The notes: generated by a model from the letters alone, not told the origin. Counted from the stretch's first letter, positions 8,225-20,203 are shown. The stretch: 64,000 nt of DNA from a candidate division BRC1 bacterium ADurb.Bin183 (GCA_002070185.1 MWCT01000005.1:1-64000); one strand, 5' to 3'. Program-made: numbers and translations.

Positions 8225-8796
8225 ACCTCCTCTTTGGGGCGGGACTTCGCCTTTTTTTTCCTCAGGCTGGGACGAAAGCGCTCTTCTTCGCTGAAGATGC
8301 ATCCGCAATATGACTGCATATAAAGTTTTTTTGATGAGGCTTCCTCGTGAGATTTTGCGAAGAGCGGGCGCCAGTCAGCATAATGAAATCTTACACCAAA
8401 TTTATCCGCTGCGGCGGTTGCCGCATCGCAGATTGCCTTGTGATTTTGATAAGGGCTGACCAAAAGCGTGGTGGTGAATGAGTCATAACCTTTTTCAACA
8501 GCGGTCTGGGCGGTTTTCAAAAGGCGCATATCATAACAAGCGCGGCAGCGGGAGTCTGTTATACGCTCAAGGAGATAGCGGAGCGTTGGCTCCAATGAAT
8601 AAACCTCGTCGCAGATGGCGGGAATATGATTTGCCGCCGTGTATTCCTTGAAAGCCGCAACCCGCGCCCGAAATTCCCGATAGGGCATAACATTGGGATT
8701 ATGAAAGAATGCCGTGACCTGATATCCTTTGGAACCAAGCGATTCAAAAGGGGCAATCAGACACGGCGCGCAACATGTATGCAAAAGTATTCGCAT
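8212..8796 (-). CDS. queH: Epoxyqueuosine reductase QueH
   Basis: QueH-type enzyme (DUF208) that carries out the last step of queuosine synthesis, reducing epoxyqueuosine in tRNA; it is not homologous to QueG. Motifs: N-terminal HTCCAPC, SRCRACYDMRL in the middle, and a C-terminal YCGCIFSEEERF. These Cys residues bind the metal/Fe-S cofactors. At 194 residues the length is typical, followed by a basic tail. queA, which supplies its substrate, is 23 kb away at 31257. Confidence 0.93.
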   Translation of the reverse strand: MRILLHTCCAPCLIAPFESLGSKGYQVTAFFHNPNVMPYREFRARVAAFKEYTAANHIPAICDEVYSLEPTLRYLLERITDSRCRACYDMRLLKTAQTAVEKGYDSFTTTLLVSPYQNHKAICDAATAAADKFGVRFHYADWRPLFAKSHEEASSKKLYMQSYCGCIFSEEERFRPSLRKKKAKSRPKEEVCAC

Positions 8797-9049
8797 AATT
8801 TATCTTCGTTTAAGTTAATTCAAGAATTATCATAATGAGAACGTGAGCAAGAATTCAATACAAAACTATAAAATCACGAAATAGCGAGGGGCTTGAGCGT
8901 TTTTTTAACGCACAAAAATTGGCTCATTAATACGCATTTTGCTCTTGCATTTGGTCGAACTGTATTTATAAGTTTTTTTGCTTTACTTGAATTGGAATTC
9001 GGTGTAATTAGAGTTTGAAATTTTTATTTATGACAAAGAAAAACGCCCG

Positions 9050-10159
9050 ATGCGAATGAAAATTCTCGATCGTTACCTTCTGAAGGAGTATCTTTATACC
9101 TTTGCGGGCGTGCTGTTTGTGTGCCTTATTGTTATGCTGGTTTATATGATAATTGATAATTATGATGAAATTTTGAAAAATGACCCGGGTTTTAAATATA
9201 CCGTTTTATATTTTGCCAACAGCCTGCCGTTTCATATAATTCAAATCGTGCCCCTTGCTGTGGCGATCGCCATTCTATTTACCATTGGGCTGCTATCGAG
9301 GCATCGAGAGATTGTGGCGATGGTGGCTGCTGGCATCAGCGCGCGCCGAATTGCCGCGCCCATTCTTGCTGCCACGCTCGGTATCTGCCTCCTGTCATTT
9401 ATTTTCAGCGAACTTGTGGTTCCCGGTTGCCAGCAACGCGCCAAATATATTGAGAAGGCGTATATCGAAGGAAAGGGGCAGCGAATCCAGACAAAAAATC
9501 AGGAAATATTCGTCAAAGGGCAAGGGCAGCGGTTTTATGTTATGGACGCCTTTGACAGCGCTACAAACACGATGACCAATCCAACGGTGATTGACCTTAA
9601 CGATGAAGGTTCGGGGCTTATGTTGCGGCTGAGCGCGGACCGGGGCGAATTGGCTAAAGAGCGCGGGCAGGGCAAGTATTGGCGTTTTTATAATGCCAGA
9701 CGCTGGTCTTATGACAAGGACGGGCGTCCGAACGGTTTCGAACAATTCGATAAACCCATTACCCTGCCAATGGAAGAAGACCTCGAAAAATTTTTAAGCC
9801 ATCGAAAAAAACCTGAAGAAATGAACATATTTGAACTCGGGAAATTTATTTCCATCCTCGCAAAAAGAGGAGAGCATGTTGGAACTTACGCAACTGATTT
9901 TCACTTGAAGATAGCCTTTCCTTTTTCGGCTCTGATTATCGGATTGATATGTTTTTGTTTCGCGGTGCGGCTGGATGCCCGCAATATGGTTTTTGGATAT
10001 GCAATGGGCGTTATTTCTGCCATAGCCTTTTATGGTTTTACCGCAGTGAGTCAAGCGCTGGGACATCAATTGATTCTATCTCCGATAGTTGCCAGCTGGG
10101 CGCCATTTGCTTTATTTGCGTTCCTTGGATATTTCTTTCTAAATAAATTATCAATTTAA
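9050..10159 (+). CDS. LptF/LptG family lipopolysaccharide export permease
   Basis: Inner-membrane permease of the Lpt ABC transporter that extracts LPS. It has 369 residues with the family layout: an N-terminal ILDRYLLKEYL amphipathic start, three membrane helices by residue 130, a periplasmic beta-jellyroll (about 135-265) and three C-terminal helices. SRHREIVAMVAAGIS is the conserved coupling region. Only one permease is present here; lptB and its partner are elsewhere. Upstream is a 250-bp AT-rich gap, so it probably starts the transcription unit that continues with the phosphatase and glyA. ATG 9056 is an alternative start. Confidence 0.88.
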   Translation: MRMKILDRYLLKEYLYTFAGVLFVCLIVMLVYMIIDNYDEILKNDPGFKYTVLYFANSLPFHIIQIVPLAVAIAILFTIGLLSRHREIVAMVAAGISARRIAAPILAATLGICLLSFIFSELVVPGCQQRAKYIEKAYIEGKGQRIQTKNQEIFVKGQGQRFYVMDAFDSATNTMTNPTVIDLNDEGSGLMLRLSADRGELAKERGQGKYWRFYNARRWSYDKDGRPNGFEQFDKPITLPMEEDLEKFLSHRKKPEEMNIFELGKFISILAKRGEHVGTYATDFHLKIAFPFSALIIGLICFCFAVRLDARNMVFGYAMGVISAIAFYGFTAVSQALGHQLILSPIVASWAPFALFAFLGYFFLNKLSI

Positions 10160-10188
10160 TTCATGTCAAATTTTGTGGAGGCAATTTC

Positions 10189-10818
10189 ATGGACGGTTTA
10201 CGAAAAAAAACAAAAAAAACCATCCTTTTTCTATGCACTGGCAACACATGCCGCAGTCCGATGGCGTCGGCATATATGAAAAAAATTGTGGAAGAAAATA
10301 AGATTAGAAATGTTGAAGTCAAAACCGCCGGGGTCATGACAGTTGCCGGACTTCTTGCCACGCCGGAAGCTATTCAAATTATGGATGCTATCGGAGTTGA
10401 CCTTCGCAAGCATCGCTCAACCAAACTGACTGAGGAAACAATCAAAAAAGCTGATTTAATTCTCGGCATGACTCCTTTTCATGTTCAATCCGCACATCGT
10501 CTGGCGCCGGAAGCCCGCGGCAAAACCTTCCTTTTAAAAGAATTCACAGGCAGCGATGTCCGCCATGCTCAAATCAGCGATCCTATGGGATGCACTTTAG
10601 AGGTTTATAAAAAGGTGTTTCATGAAATCAAAACCGCTTGCGACAAGCTGCTGAAATCCGAATTCATCCAAGGAAAAAAGAAAGCGGAAAAAACCGCCGC
10701 TGTCAAAAAAACAAAACCAAAACCCGCGCCCGCCAAACCGGCAAAAACCAAACCCGCCGCTCAGGCAAAACCATCTTCCACAACCCCCCAGAAAAAAATA
10801 AAAGCAAAGGAAAAATAA
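10189..10818 (+). CDS. Low-molecular-weight protein-tyrosine phosphatase with Lys/Pro/Ala tail
   Basis: Residues 5-160 form a low-molecular-weight phosphatase/arsenate reductase-type domain. [13 protein letters not shown] is the CX5R(S) active-site loop and ISDPMG supplies the general-acid Asp. Residues 163-209 are a basic low-complexity tail (repeated [13 protein letters not shown] units), which is unusual for the family and could bind nucleic acid or polyphosphate. The ATG has a GGAGG 8 nt upstream. glyA starts one base after the stop, so the two are co-transcribed. In other bacteria such phosphatases act on BY-kinases or arginine phosphate; no such kinase is in the window. Confidence 0.85.
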   Translation: MDGLRKKTKKTILFLCTGNTCRSPMASAYMKKIVEENKIRNVEVKTAGVMTVAGLLATPEAIQIMDAIGVDLRKHRSTKLTEETIKKADLILGMTPFHVQSAHRLAPEARGKTFLLKEFTGSDVRHAQISDPMGCTLEVYKKVFHEIKTACDKLLKSEFIQGKKKAEKTAAVKKTKPKPAPAKPAKTKPAAQAKPSSTTPQKKIKAKEK

Positions 10819-10819
10819 T

Positions 10820-12070
10820 TTGTCTTGCCTTAAACATACCGATCCTGAAGTGGCGCAAGCCATTCAGCTGGAATATGAACGAGAAACTGGCACGCTGGAA
10901 CTTATCGCCTCCGAAAACTTCACCAGTCCTGCCATTTTGGAAGCAATGGGCAGCGTTATGACCAATAAGTATGCGGAAGGCTATCCGGCAAGGCGATACT
11001 ATGGCGGATGTGTTAACGTTGATATCGCAGAAAATCTGGCGATACAACGCGCCAAAGCCCTTTTTGGAGCGGAGCATGCCAATGTACAACCGCATTCCGG
11101 TTCACAGGCAAATATGGCTGCTTATTTTGCAATTATGGAGGCAGGCTCAACCATTCTCGGCATGAATCTTTCACATGGCGGGCATCTCACGCATGGGTCG
11201 CCTGTGAATTTTTCCGGCAAACTTTTCAAAATTATTTCCTACGGCGTTAATAAAGATACCGAAGTAATTGACTTTGACGAAGTTGCGCGATTGGCGCGGG
11301 AGCACAAACCAAAAGCGATTGTCGCCGGCGCCTCAGCATATCCGCGCACGTTGGACTTTGCGCGCTTCAGGGAAATAGCTGATGAAGTCGGCGCGCTCTT
11401 TATAGTGGACATGGCGCACATTGCGGGAATCATTGCTGCGGGCTATCATCCAAATCCCGTTAAAACAGCGCAAATCGTCACAAGCACAACCCATAAAACA
11501 TTGCGGGGACCCCGCAGCGGTTTCATCCTCTGCAAAGAAGAATTTGCAAAGGCAATTGACAAAACGGTATTCCCATTCATGCAAGGCGGACCGCTCATGC
11601 ATGTGATAGCCGCCAAAGCCGTTGCATTTCATGAAGCCATGCAGCCCGCCTTCAAAAAGTATATCGAGCAGGTCCTCATCAATGCGCGCATTCTGGGCGA
11701 TTCGCTGACGCAACACGGTTTGAGACTCGTTTCAGGCGGCACGGACACGCATCTTTTCCTTGTGGATTTGAGCGCGTTCAACATCAGCGGCAAGGCAGCT
11801 CAATCCGCTCTCGAAGAAGCCGGAATTACCATAAACAAAAACATGATTCCTTTTGATACACGCAAGCCGATGGAGGCAAGCGGTGTCCGCATCGGCACCC
11901 CCGCGTTGACAACTCGCGGCATGAAAGAAGAGGAGATGAAAACCATTGGCAAATGGATTGCCCGCGTTCTAAAGAACCCGGATGATGAAAAGGTAAAAAA
12001 CGATGTTCGGCAGCAGGTCGCCGAACTTTGCAAAAATTTCCCGCTGCACAAAGGAGTTTTTAATTCTTGA
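10820..12070 (+). CDS. glyA: Serine hydroxymethyltransferase
   Basis: PLP enzyme that interconverts serine and glycine and loads tetrahydrofolate with one-carbon units. It has 416 residues. Motifs: [17 protein letters not shown], the SHGGHLTHG cofactor region, VDMAHIAG, and [11 protein letters not shown] with the PLP-binding lysine. The start is TTG directly after the phosphatase stop. It heads a metabolic run (dCMP deaminase, metK, ahcY) that uses one-carbon units for dTMP precursors and methionine/SAM. Confidence 0.97.
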   Translation: MSCLKHTDPEVAQAIQLEYERETGTLELIASENFTSPAILEAMGSVMTNKYAEGYPARRYYGGCVNVDIAENLAIQRAKALFGAEHANVQPHSGSQANMAAYFAIMEAGSTILGMNLSHGGHLTHGSPVNFSGKLFKIISYGVNKDTEVIDFDEVARLAREHKPKAIVAGASAYPRTLDFARFREIADEVGALFIVDMAHIAGIIAAGYHPNPVKTAQIVTSTTHKTLRGPRSGFILCKEEFAKAIDKTVFPFMQGGPLMHVIAAKAVAFHEAMQPAFKKYIEQVLINARILGDSLTQHGLRLVSGGTDTHLFLVDLSAFNISGKAAQSALEEAGITINKNMIPFDTRKPMEASGVRIGTPALTTRGMKEEEMKTIGKWIARVLKNPDDEKVKNDVRQQVAELCKNFPLHKGVFNS

Positions 12071-12085
12071 AATGAGGAATCAACG

Positions 12086-12571
12086 GTGACAAGCGAAAAA
12101 CGCCCTACCTGGGATGAATATTTTATGGAAGTGGCGCAAGTGGTCAGAAAGCGTTCAACATGCCTTCGGCGTCAGGTGGGCGCTGTTTTGGTCAAAGATA
12201 AACGCATCCTCGCCACGGGGTATAACGGCGCGCCATCCGGGTTGGAACATTGCGGCGAAGTCGGATGCCTGCGCCAACAAATGAATATCCCGTCAGGCGA
12301 ACGTCATGAAATCTGCCGCGGCGCTCACGCCGAGCAGAACGCCATTGCCCAAGCGGCGCTTTTAGGCGTAAGCACGCGCGATTCGGAAATCTATGTCACC
12401 GCCCATCCTTGCAGCGTTTGCGCAAAAATACTTATCAACGCCGGAGTAAAACGCATCGTTTTTGAAGGGGTTTATCCCGACCCGCTTTCTGTGGAGATGC
12501 TGGCTTGTTCTCAGGTTAAAACAGAAAAATATAATCCGTCAAAAAAGACGGAAAAAAAGGAGGCGAAATGA
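12086..12571 (+). CDS. dCMP deaminase (ComEB-type cytidine/deoxycytidylate deaminase)
   Basis: Zn-dependent deaminase converting dCMP to dUMP for dTTP synthesis. The HAEQNAI motif (Zn His and catalytic Glu) and PCSVCAK (two Zn Cys) are present, with the extra His/Cys-rich insert ([12 protein letters not shown]) typical of dCMP deaminases. 161 residues. GTG start with an upstream GAGGAA. The end overlaps the next gene by the ATGA arrangement. Confidence 0.9.
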   Translation: MTSEKRPTWDEYFMEVAQVVRKRSTCLRRQVGAVLVKDKRILATGYNGAPSGLEHCGEVGCLRQQMNIPSGERHEICRGAHAEQNAIAQAALLGVSTRDSEIYVTAHPCSVCAKILINAGVKRIVFEGVYPDPLSVEMLACSQVKTEKYNPSKKTEKKEAK

Positions 12572-13566
12572 AAGCTATAATACCTGCAGCGGGATTGGGG
12601 ACGCGGCTGCGTCCGCATACCTTTTCTGCTCCAAAACCTCTTTTGGAGGTTGCCGGAAAACCAATCCTTGCCCACATCCTTGATGAATTGGTTTCTTTGG
12701 ATGCGGATGAAGTGACGTTCATTGTTCATTATTTTGGCGACGCCATTGAAAAATGGGTCAGAGACAACTACAAATTCAAAGCAAATTTTATTGACCAAAA
12801 AGAAATGCGCGGGCTTGGTCATGCCATTTCGCTAGCAAAACCAATTCACAAAGACCATGAGTCGGTTTTGATTATTTTAGGAGATACTATATTCTCGGCG
12901 AATCTGGCGCCTGTTTTGAAACTTAAGGAAAACGCCATTGCCGTCAAAGAAGTGGATGACCCCAGACGGTTTGGCATTGTTGAACTCAAAGGAGATGTGG
13001 TGACGCGTCTTATTGAGAAGCCGGAAAATCCGCCCACAAATCTCGCAATTGTCGGCATTTACCACATCGCGCAGCCAGCCTTGCTTTTTGATTGTCTGGA
13101 TTACAATATCAACAATAACGTAACAACCAGAGGGGAATTCCAACTGACGGATGCCCTGCAGAGGATGCTCGACCGCGGCGCGCCATTCCGCACTTTCGGT
13201 ATCAATGGCTGGTTCGATTGCGGCAAACCGGAGACTATGCTCGAAACCAATCGCGCCCTTTTGGAAAAATCGCCCAGTTCTAAACAGAAAGACTTTTTTG
13301 AACAGCGTTATCCCGGCTCCTTGATTAAACCGCCGGTTTTTATTGCCAAGTCTGCAATAGTAAAAGATTCCATCATCGGACCTTATGTTTCAATTTCAGA
13401 GGATGCTAATGTAGAGGGGAGTATTGTGCGCAATTCCATCGTTGGCAAAAGCGCACAGGTCCAAGATATGCTTTTGGAAAATTCCCTCATTGGCGACAAT
13501 GCCAAAGTGGAGGATAATTACCTCCAATTGAACGTAGGAGATTCCTCGATCATCAAGATCGAATAA
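12568..13566 (+). CDS. Sugar-phosphate nucleotidyltransferase with C-terminal left-handed beta-helix
   Basis: The N-terminal nucleotidyltransferase domain (residues 1-235) has the signature [12 protein letters not shown] with the catalytic Arg, [11 protein letters not shown] and a LGDTIF metal-site Asp. Residues 250-332 carry hexapeptide-type repeats. The architecture resembles RmlA-long/GlmU-like enzymes making NDP-sugars for cell-surface polymers. The sugar cannot be read from the sequence. It is translationally coupled to the deaminase (4-nt overlap). Confidence 0.85.
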   Translation: MKAIIPAAGLGTRLRPHTFSAPKPLLEVAGKPILAHILDELVSLDADEVTFIVHYFGDAIEKWVRDNYKFKANFIDQKEMRGLGHAISLAKPIHKDHESVLIILGDTIFSANLAPVLKLKENAIAVKEVDDPRRFGIVELKGDVVTRLIEKPENPPTNLAIVGIYHIAQPALLFDCLDYNINNNVTTRGEFQLTDALQRMLDRGAPFRTFGINGWFDCGKPETMLETNRALLEKSPSSKQKDFFEQRYPGSLIKPPVFIAKSAIVKDSIIGPYVSISEDANVEGSIVRNSIVGKSAQVQDMLLENSLIGDNAKVEDNYLQLNVGDSSIIKIE

Positions 13567-13588
13567 AACTTTTCGGAGGTGGGCTTTC

Positions 13589-14743
13589 ATGACTATGACA
13601 CGTTTTTTTACGTCGGAATCAGTATCAGAAGGGCATCCGGACAAAGTTTGCGACCAGATTTCAGACGCAGTCCTTGATGCCGTTTTTGAACAAGATAAAA
13701 ACGGACGCTGCGCTTGCGAGTGCTTCGTGACAACGGGTCTGGCGCTCGTTGGCGGCGAAATTACCTGCGGCGGATGGATTAATTTTGAGCAGATTGCCCG
13801 CGATACCATCAAAAAGATTGGCTATACGGACAGCTCCATGGGCTTCGATTCAGAAACATGCTGCGTGTTGACAGCCATTCGTCCTCAATCGCCCGATATT
13901 GCTATGGGTGTGGTGAAAAAGAACAAGATGAAACAAGGCGCCGGAGACCAAGGTATGATGTTCGGTTTTGCATGCAATGAAACCCCAGAACTCATGCCCA
14001 TGCCCATTATGATGGCTCACAAACTGGTGCAGCATTTTGCCAAGCTGCGCAAAAATGGGACAATCAAATGGGCATGCCCTGATTCAAAAAGCCAGGTCAC
14101 TGTCCAATACGATGGCTCAACGCCTATCCGCATTGATTCCGTTGTTATCTCAACACAGCATTTTCCTGATGTTGCTCAAACGACCATTCGCGAAGAAGTC
14201 ATTGCAAAAGTGATCAAGCCTACGCTCCCGAAAAACATGCTCGATGAGAATACAAAATATCATGTCAACCCCACCGGACGTTTTGTAAAAGGCGGACCTC
14301 ATGGCGATACCGGTTTGACAGGGCGAAAGATTATCGTGGATACATACGGCGGATATAGCCGCCACGGCGGCGGAGCATTCTCCGGCAAAGACCCCAGCAA
14401 AGTTGACCGAAGCGCAGCATATTTCGCGCGTTGGGTTGCCAAAAATATTGTTGCCTCAGGCGCTGCGCAAAAGTGCGAGATTCAAGTTGCTTATGCCATC
14501 GGCGTGGCGGACCCCCTTTCCATATATGTGGATACTTTTGGAACCGGTAAAATCAGCGATGAAAAACTCGTCAAGATTGTGAAAAAGAATTTTGACTTCC
14601 GTCCGGCTGCTATCATTGAACGTCTTGACCTCAAACGCCCTATCTATTTCAAGACATCCGCATACGGACATTTCGGGCGGAACGAAAAAGAATTTACTTG
14701 GGAAAAAACTGACATGGTGAACGTTTTTAAAAACGCCTTGTAA
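13589..14743 (+). CDS. metK: S-adenosylmethionine synthetase
   Basis: Makes SAM from methionine and ATP. 384 residues, family length. Conserved blocks: [19 protein letters not shown], the FVTTGL region, [12 protein letters not shown] (methionine/ATP loop), [18 protein letters not shown], and [19 protein letters not shown]. An AGGTGG-type Shine-Dalgarno precedes the ATG. No SAM riboswitch fits in the 22 nt before it. It stands just upstream of ahcY, which removes the product of SAM-dependent methylation. Confidence 0.97.
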   Translation: MTMTRFFTSESVSEGHPDKVCDQISDAVLDAVFEQDKNGRCACECFVTTGLALVGGEITCGGWINFEQIARDTIKKIGYTDSSMGFDSETCCVLTAIRPQSPDIAMGVVKKNKMKQGAGDQGMMFGFACNETPELMPMPIMMAHKLVQHFAKLRKNGTIKWACPDSKSQVTVQYDGSTPIRIDSVVISTQHFPDVAQTTIREEVIAKVIKPTLPKNMLDENTKYHVNPTGRFVKGGPHGDTGLTGRKIIVDTYGGYSRHGGGAFSGKDPSKVDRSAAYFARWVAKNIVASGAAQKCEIQVAYAIGVADPLSIYVDTFGTGKISDEKLVKIVKKNFDFRPAAIIERLDLKRPIYFKTSAYGHFGRNEKEFTWEKTDMVNVFKNAL

Positions 14744-14791
14744 TAATTGATGCGATGGCAGAGATTTTGCTTTGAAAAAGCATTTCCATGA

Positions 14792-16144
<1,353 letters not shown>

Positions 16145-16164
16145 TTTAAAGAGCATGCACCATT

Positions 16165-16205
16165 GAGCCGTTCGGATATTCGCAAACCGAACGGCTCTTT
16201 TTGTT
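16165..16205 (+). terminator. Rho-independent terminator after ahcY
   Basis: A perfect 11-bp inverted repeat (GAGCCGTTCGG / CCGAACGGCTC) with an 11-nt loop, followed by a T-rich run. Confidence 0.9.
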
Positions 16206-16242
16206 TTCTTGCTAAACCCTCAGCCATAATATCCATTCATAG

Positions 16243-16271
16243 TTGACATGCGCAAATTTTGGAAAGATACA
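16243..16271 (+). promoter_or_regulatory. Candidate sigma70-type promoter for the modular protein gene
   Basis: TTGACA and GATACA separated by 17 nt, 44 nt before the start codon and just after the ahcY terminator. Confidence 0.5.
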
Positions 16272-16315
16272 AACGAATAGTTTCGATGGAATAAATCTTA
16301 ATGGGGGAAACAATC

Positions 16316-18154
16316 ATGCGAACGCGAAATTTAATCATAATTTTAATATGCGCCTTTTTTGTAGGAACCTCTTTTGCCCAGGATTTTAATGCCTCAAGCG
16401 CGGACATCTCCCACCCTTATTTTTCAGCGTGGCATCCGGGGTTATCCATTCGACTGGATGGGAGAAACCCGGAAACCGGCATTCTGGGATGGAGTAAATA
16501 TAATTTAGATGGCGTTGCAGTCCTTGATAACATCAACGCCCTTTCTGTGGCATATTCGGATTCTACCGGACAAAGTTTTAAATTTTACATCGCCCAAGAT
16601 GCCGCGGGCAATATTAGGCTGCTTCAAGAGGGAGGCATCTCCTTTGTAAAAAATCCGCCAATCTGGTTTCCCGCAAATCCATCGAATAATACTTCGTGGA
16701 ATGTGCAATATTTCAATGGCTATGAGAGATTTATGATATTTCAGCGCGCAACGTATCCAAAGAATGCATACGATTATGGACCTTACGAAAATTCCGTTTA
16801 TATGCGGCATTATTGGAGCGAGGCTTATCTGGGACAGATTGTGGTGGCGCCGCGCTTTGGTTTTGTTCAATATGATGGGCAAAACATCTCATCCAGAACA
16901 AACGCGGCGTTGAGCATCCTTGAAGGCACGGTGCAAGATGCCTGGACGCTGGAGCCGCTTAGCAATGTTACTGTTACGCTTGAGGGAGGAGCTCCCCGCT
17001 CCGCAGCTACAAACGCATCCGGCGCTTATCGCATAATTGATATCCCGCAAGGGAGTTATACCATATCAGTTAAACAAACCGCATACGTTGATTATACTAT
17101 GAACATAGCAACACCCCTTTCGGGAACCACAACCCATGATATAGATTTGATACCTCAGGCAGGAACAATATCCGGCAAAATTACCGACGCCCAAACCGGA
17201 GCGGCTATTGCCAATGCCGTCGTCCAATATGACGGCAATGAATCAACGCAGGTTCGAGCCAATGAAAACGGTTTATATCGAATAGAAAAAGTCCGCATCG
17301 GCAAACGCAAAGTGCAGTCATGGGCTGATAATTACGGTTATTATGAATCAACCATCGAAGTGAAACACAATTCAAACACAACCTTTAACATCGCCTTGCA
17401 ACCCTTGAAAGGCGCCATTACAGGAGTTTTGCGCGATGCCCTTACAAGAGCCCCCGTCAATCAGGGAGTTGTTCAGTTGAACGGTTTGGAATCCACAAGA
17501 GTCATAACAGGAACGGATGGCGTTTTTACGCTGACAAATATCACGCCCGGTTATCATGACTTCCAAGCGTGGGGTTACGGGTATATGTTTGTTCAGAAGC
17601 GAGTGAATATTACAGCCAACCAAACCCTGAATTTAGGCGATGTCCTGCTTAATCCCGTTTCCACTCTTTTACCGGAAGGTTCAGATTTTGATTTTAATGA
17701 TGGGGCGGATGGCTGGCAATTCCAGTCGGCGCCCTCTGTCTTTGGAGTCCCCCAGAAAACTGATTTGAACGGGCATCTGGGACTTTCGCCGGCAGGAAGC
17801 ACAAACTGTTATGGCTCATGGGAGAGCCCTTATATCGCCTTCACAGCTGGGCGGAATTACCGCGCGCGGTTTACCATCAAGAGCAGCCTTGATGACTCCT
17901 CAAAAACGCCCGGCATTCGCCTTCGCATCAACAGCGGCGATTATCAGAGCGTGGCGGTTTTAATGATTGACAGCCGCGGCGGCGGCGAGTTTTCACCGAC
18001 CAAGCAAGAGCGGGCTTATGACCTTTTATTTACGATGCCTGCAACGGCAGTTAGCTCGGGCTTTTCAATTTCCTTTGACCTCATCAACATCGGAACGGAA
18101 GATGACCCCAATGCTTGGGTGTATCTGGAACGGGTGGAGATTGATGGGATTTGA
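16316..18154 (+). CDS. Exported modular protein with three carboxypeptidase-regulatory-like repeats
   Basis: A Sec signal peptide (RNLIIILICAFFVGTSFAQ) is followed by an unassigned domain of about 175 residues, three carboxypeptidase-regulatory-like repeats (about residues 200-450), and a C-terminal beta-sandwich resembling a carbohydrate-binding jelly roll (FDFNDGADGWQF at its start). The third repeat carries the WGYGYMF signature shared with the protein at 61-1665, so the two are paralogues. The ATG at 16316 is preferred to the one at 16301 because a GGGGGA precedes it and the signal peptide then starts cleanly. Probably cell-surface or secreted; ligand unknown. Confidence 0.8.
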   Translation: MRTRNLIIILICAFFVGTSFAQDFNASSADISHPYFSAWHPGLSIRLDGRNPETGILGWSKYNLDGVAVLDNINALSVAYSDSTGQSFKFYIAQDAAGNIRLLQEGGISFVKNPPIWFPANPSNNTSWNVQYFNGYERFMIFQRATYPKNAYDYGPYENSVYMRHYWSEAYLGQIVVAPRFGFVQYDGQNISSRTNAALSILEGTVQDAWTLEPLSNVTVTLEGGAPRSAATNASGAYRIIDIPQGSYTISVKQTAYVDYTMNIATPLSGTTTHDIDLIPQAGTISGKITDAQTGAAIANAVVQYDGNESTQVRANENGLYRIEKVRIGKRKVQSWADNYGYYESTIEVKHNSNTTFNIALQPLKGAITGVLRDALTRAPVNQGVVQLNGLESTRVITGTDGVFTLTNITPGYHDFQAWGYGYMFVQKRVNITANQTLNLGDVLLNPVSTLLPEGSDFDFNDGADGWQFQSAPSVFGVPQKTDLNGHLGLSPAGSTNCYGSWESPYIAFTAGRNYRARFTIKSSLDDSSKTPGIRLRINSGDYQSVAVLMIDSRGGGEFSPTKQERAYDLLFTMPATAVSSGFSISFDLINIGTEDDPNAWVYLERVEIDGI

Positions 18155-18183
18155 GAATATAAAAATTGAAGACGGCAGAAACA

Positions 18184-18221
18184 AAAAAACCGCAAGGAAT
18201 TGCAGCCTTGCGGGTTTTTTT
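18184..18221. terminator. Bidirectional terminator between the modular protein gene and tRNA-Asp
   Basis: CCGCAAGG and CCTTGCGG pair around an 8-nt loop, with an A-run on the left and a T-run on the right, so it can serve the plus-strand gene and, in reverse, the two minus-strand tRNAs. Confidence 0.8.
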
Positions 18222-18222
18222 A

Positions 18223-18299
18223 TGGCGGGAGCGACGAGGCTCGAACTCGCGACCTCCGGATTGACAGCCCGGCGTTCTAACCAGCTGAACTACGCCCCC
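18223..18299 (-). tRNA. tRNA-Asp (anticodon GTC)
   Basis: Reading the minus strand, a complete cloverleaf can be drawn. The acceptor pair is GGGGGCG/CGCTCCC, anticodon loop CTGTCAA, T-arm GTTCGAGCC, discriminator G, and a genome-encoded CCA. Confidence 0.95.
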
Positions 18300-18352
18300 G
18301 CATATTCGATTGTGTTGGGAAGAGGAGCCGCGATAGAGCCTCTGCCCTTTTG

Positions 18353-18427
18353 TGGTGGGCGGTACAAGATTTGAACTTGTGGCCCCCGGCTTGTAAGGCC
18401 GATGCTCTCCCGCTGAGCTAACCGCCC
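18353..18427 (-). tRNA. tRNA-Val (anticodon TAC)
   Basis: Minus-strand cloverleaf with acceptor GGGCGGT/ACCGCCC, anticodon loop CTTACAA, T-arm GTTCAAATC and encoded CCA. It lies 53 bp upstream of tRNA-Asp, so the two are probably one transcript. Confidence 0.95.
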
Positions 18428-18614
18428 AAAATTATTTTCAAATAACTCGCACGTCTTTCCGTATACAAAAAACGGATACTATATTGAATAATCAGACTTG
18501 CGCGTCAAGAGATATTTTTCAACTTTTTACGGCGCCTTAATTTGCACAATAAAACTTATTGCAATTCCATACGTGCGGCACTATTTGTTCACACACTTTA
18601 TATGAGGGGTGAAA

Positions 18615-19655
18615 ATGGAATATAAAATATTAGATCTAACTGCGCGTATCGGCGCGGAACTCTCGCCTCCCTCGGCGGGAGATTTACTGATTACCGGCTT
18701 CACAACGCTTGAGATGGCTGGAAAGAATGATTTGTCATTCGTCTCTTCCGCCAAATATCGCTCCCAAGCGGAAAAAACAAAAGCCGCCGCCGTTATCGTT
18801 CCCTTAGACATGGATTTGCCGGGTAAAGTGCTCTTAAAAACGGCGCAGGTCTGGCAATCCGTTATTGCCATGTTGGATATCTTTTATCCCGAAGTTGCCC
18901 CAACCGGCAAGATACATGACACAGCCATCGTTCATGAATCTGCCAGAATGGGGAAATCCGTGACAATTGGTCCGATGAGCGTTATTGAATCGGGTGCGGA
19001 GATTGGGGACGGCGCTATCATCGGCGCGCTTTGTTATATTGGACGAAACGCTAAAATTGGCAAAGGGGTATTGGTTCACCCGCAAGTATCGGTGATGGAT
19101 GATTGCATTATTGGCGATCGGGTAATTCTACATCCGGGCGCGGTTGTCGGCAGCGACGGATTCAAGTTCGAGGTCATCAACGGATTGCCTGTGAAAATTC
19201 GTCAGGTGGGACGCGTTGTTGTTGAGGATGATGTGGAAATCGGCTCAAATACCTGCATTGACCGAGCCTCTTTCACTGAAACGCGCATCGGGCGCGGAAC
19301 AAAAATAGACAATCTTATTCAGATTGCCCACAATGTTGAAATCGGTCCATATTGCATGATGGCGGCGCAAGTGGGGATTGCGGGCTCCACAAAAATCGGA
19401 GCGGGGTGCATCTTTGGCGGGCAAGTCGGCATCAAGGACAATATTCAAATTGGCAATAAGGTTATGCTGGGCGCGCAATCCGGTGTCGCACAGGACATAC
19501 ACGATGGAATGCAGATGTTTGGATCGCCTGCCATGCCTGCGCGGGAGGGGATAAAAATCGCTATGGCATTGAAACATCTTCCCGAACTTATGCAAACAAT
19601 TCGAGATTTGAAAAAACGCATAGAAATTCTTGAAGAAAAGGAGAAAAAAGAATGA
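18615..19655 (+). CDS. lpxD: UDP-3-O-acylglucosamine N-acyltransferase
   Basis: Third step of lipid A synthesis: transfers a hydroxyacyl chain from ACP to the 2-amino group of UDP-3-O-acylglucosamine. The N-terminal uridine-binding domain is followed by a long series of hexapeptide repeats forming a left-handed beta-helix (about residues 100-310). LIQIAHNVEIG holds the catalytic His. A C-terminal helix ends at residue 346. GAGGGG lies 6 nt before the ATG; an in-frame GTG two codons earlier is less well placed. The next gene overlaps by 4 nt. Confidence 0.95.
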   Translation: MEYKILDLTARIGAELSPPSAGDLLITGFTTLEMAGKNDLSFVSSAKYRSQAEKTKAAAVIVPLDMDLPGKVLLKTAQVWQSVIAMLDIFYPEVAPTGKIHDTAIVHESARMGKSVTIGPMSVIESGAEIGDGAIIGALCYIGRNAKIGKGVLVHPQVSVMDDCIIGDRVILHPGAVVGSDGFKFEVINGLPVKIRQVGRVVVEDDVEIGSNTCIDRASFTETRIGRGTKIDNLIQIAHNVEIGPYCMMAAQVGIAGSTKIGAGCIFGGQVGIKDNIQIGNKVMLGAQSGVAQDIHDGMQMFGSPAMPAREGIKIAMALKHLPELMQTIRDLKKRIEILEEKEKKE

Positions 19656-20203
19656 AAACGCCTTTTATCATTGGCGAAAAAATCTATTTCCGCGCCGTGG
19701 AAATGGATGATGCCAATCTCCTCCTCCGTTGCAACAATCAACCGGAGGTGCGCGAAACTTTTTTTATAGCGTTTCCCTCCAATATCAACCGACAAGAGTT
19801 GGATATTAAAAATCTTTACGACCGCCAAGATTACATCCCGTTTATTATTTGTGAAAAAGAAACCGATAGGGCGGTCGGTATAACGGCGTTTCACCGCGTT
19901 GACCTCGTCAGCCGCGCCGCCGTTTTTTCCATCCGCATCGCAGACCCGGCAGACTGGGGCAAGGGGTTCGGCGGAGAGGCAACGCGCATGATGCTTAAAT
20001 ACGGGTTCGACCAATTGAACCTCAACCGGATTCAACTTGTTGTCTCAACGGAAAATGAACGGGGGCATCGCGCGTATTTGAAATCCGGCTTTGTCCAAGA
20101 AGGCATTATGCGTCAGGCTATGTATCATCATGACCGTTACAGCGATTTTTACCTGATGAGTATTTTGCGCGAAGAATATTACAAACATGGCGGTTTAAAG
20201 TAG
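19652..20203 (+). CDS. GNAT acetyltransferase, RimJ/RimL-like
   Basis: 183 residues with the GNAT order: IYFRAVEMDDA at the N-terminus, the acetyl-CoA loop around WGKGFGGEATRMM, LNLNRIQLVVSTENERGHRAYLKSGF, and a C-terminal strand. It resembles N-terminal-amine and spermidine-type acetyltransferases of the RimJ/RimL group; the substrate is not known. It is translationally coupled to lpxD. Confidence 0.85.
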   Translation: MKTPFIIGEKIYFRAVEMDDANLLLRCNNQPEVRETFFIAFPSNINRQELDIKNLYDRQDYIPFIICEKETDRAVGITAFHRVDLVSRAAVFSIRIADPADWGKGFGGEATRMMLKYGFDQLNLNRIQLVVSTENERGHRAYLKSGFVQEGIMRQAMYHHDRYSDFYLMSILREEYYKHGGLK

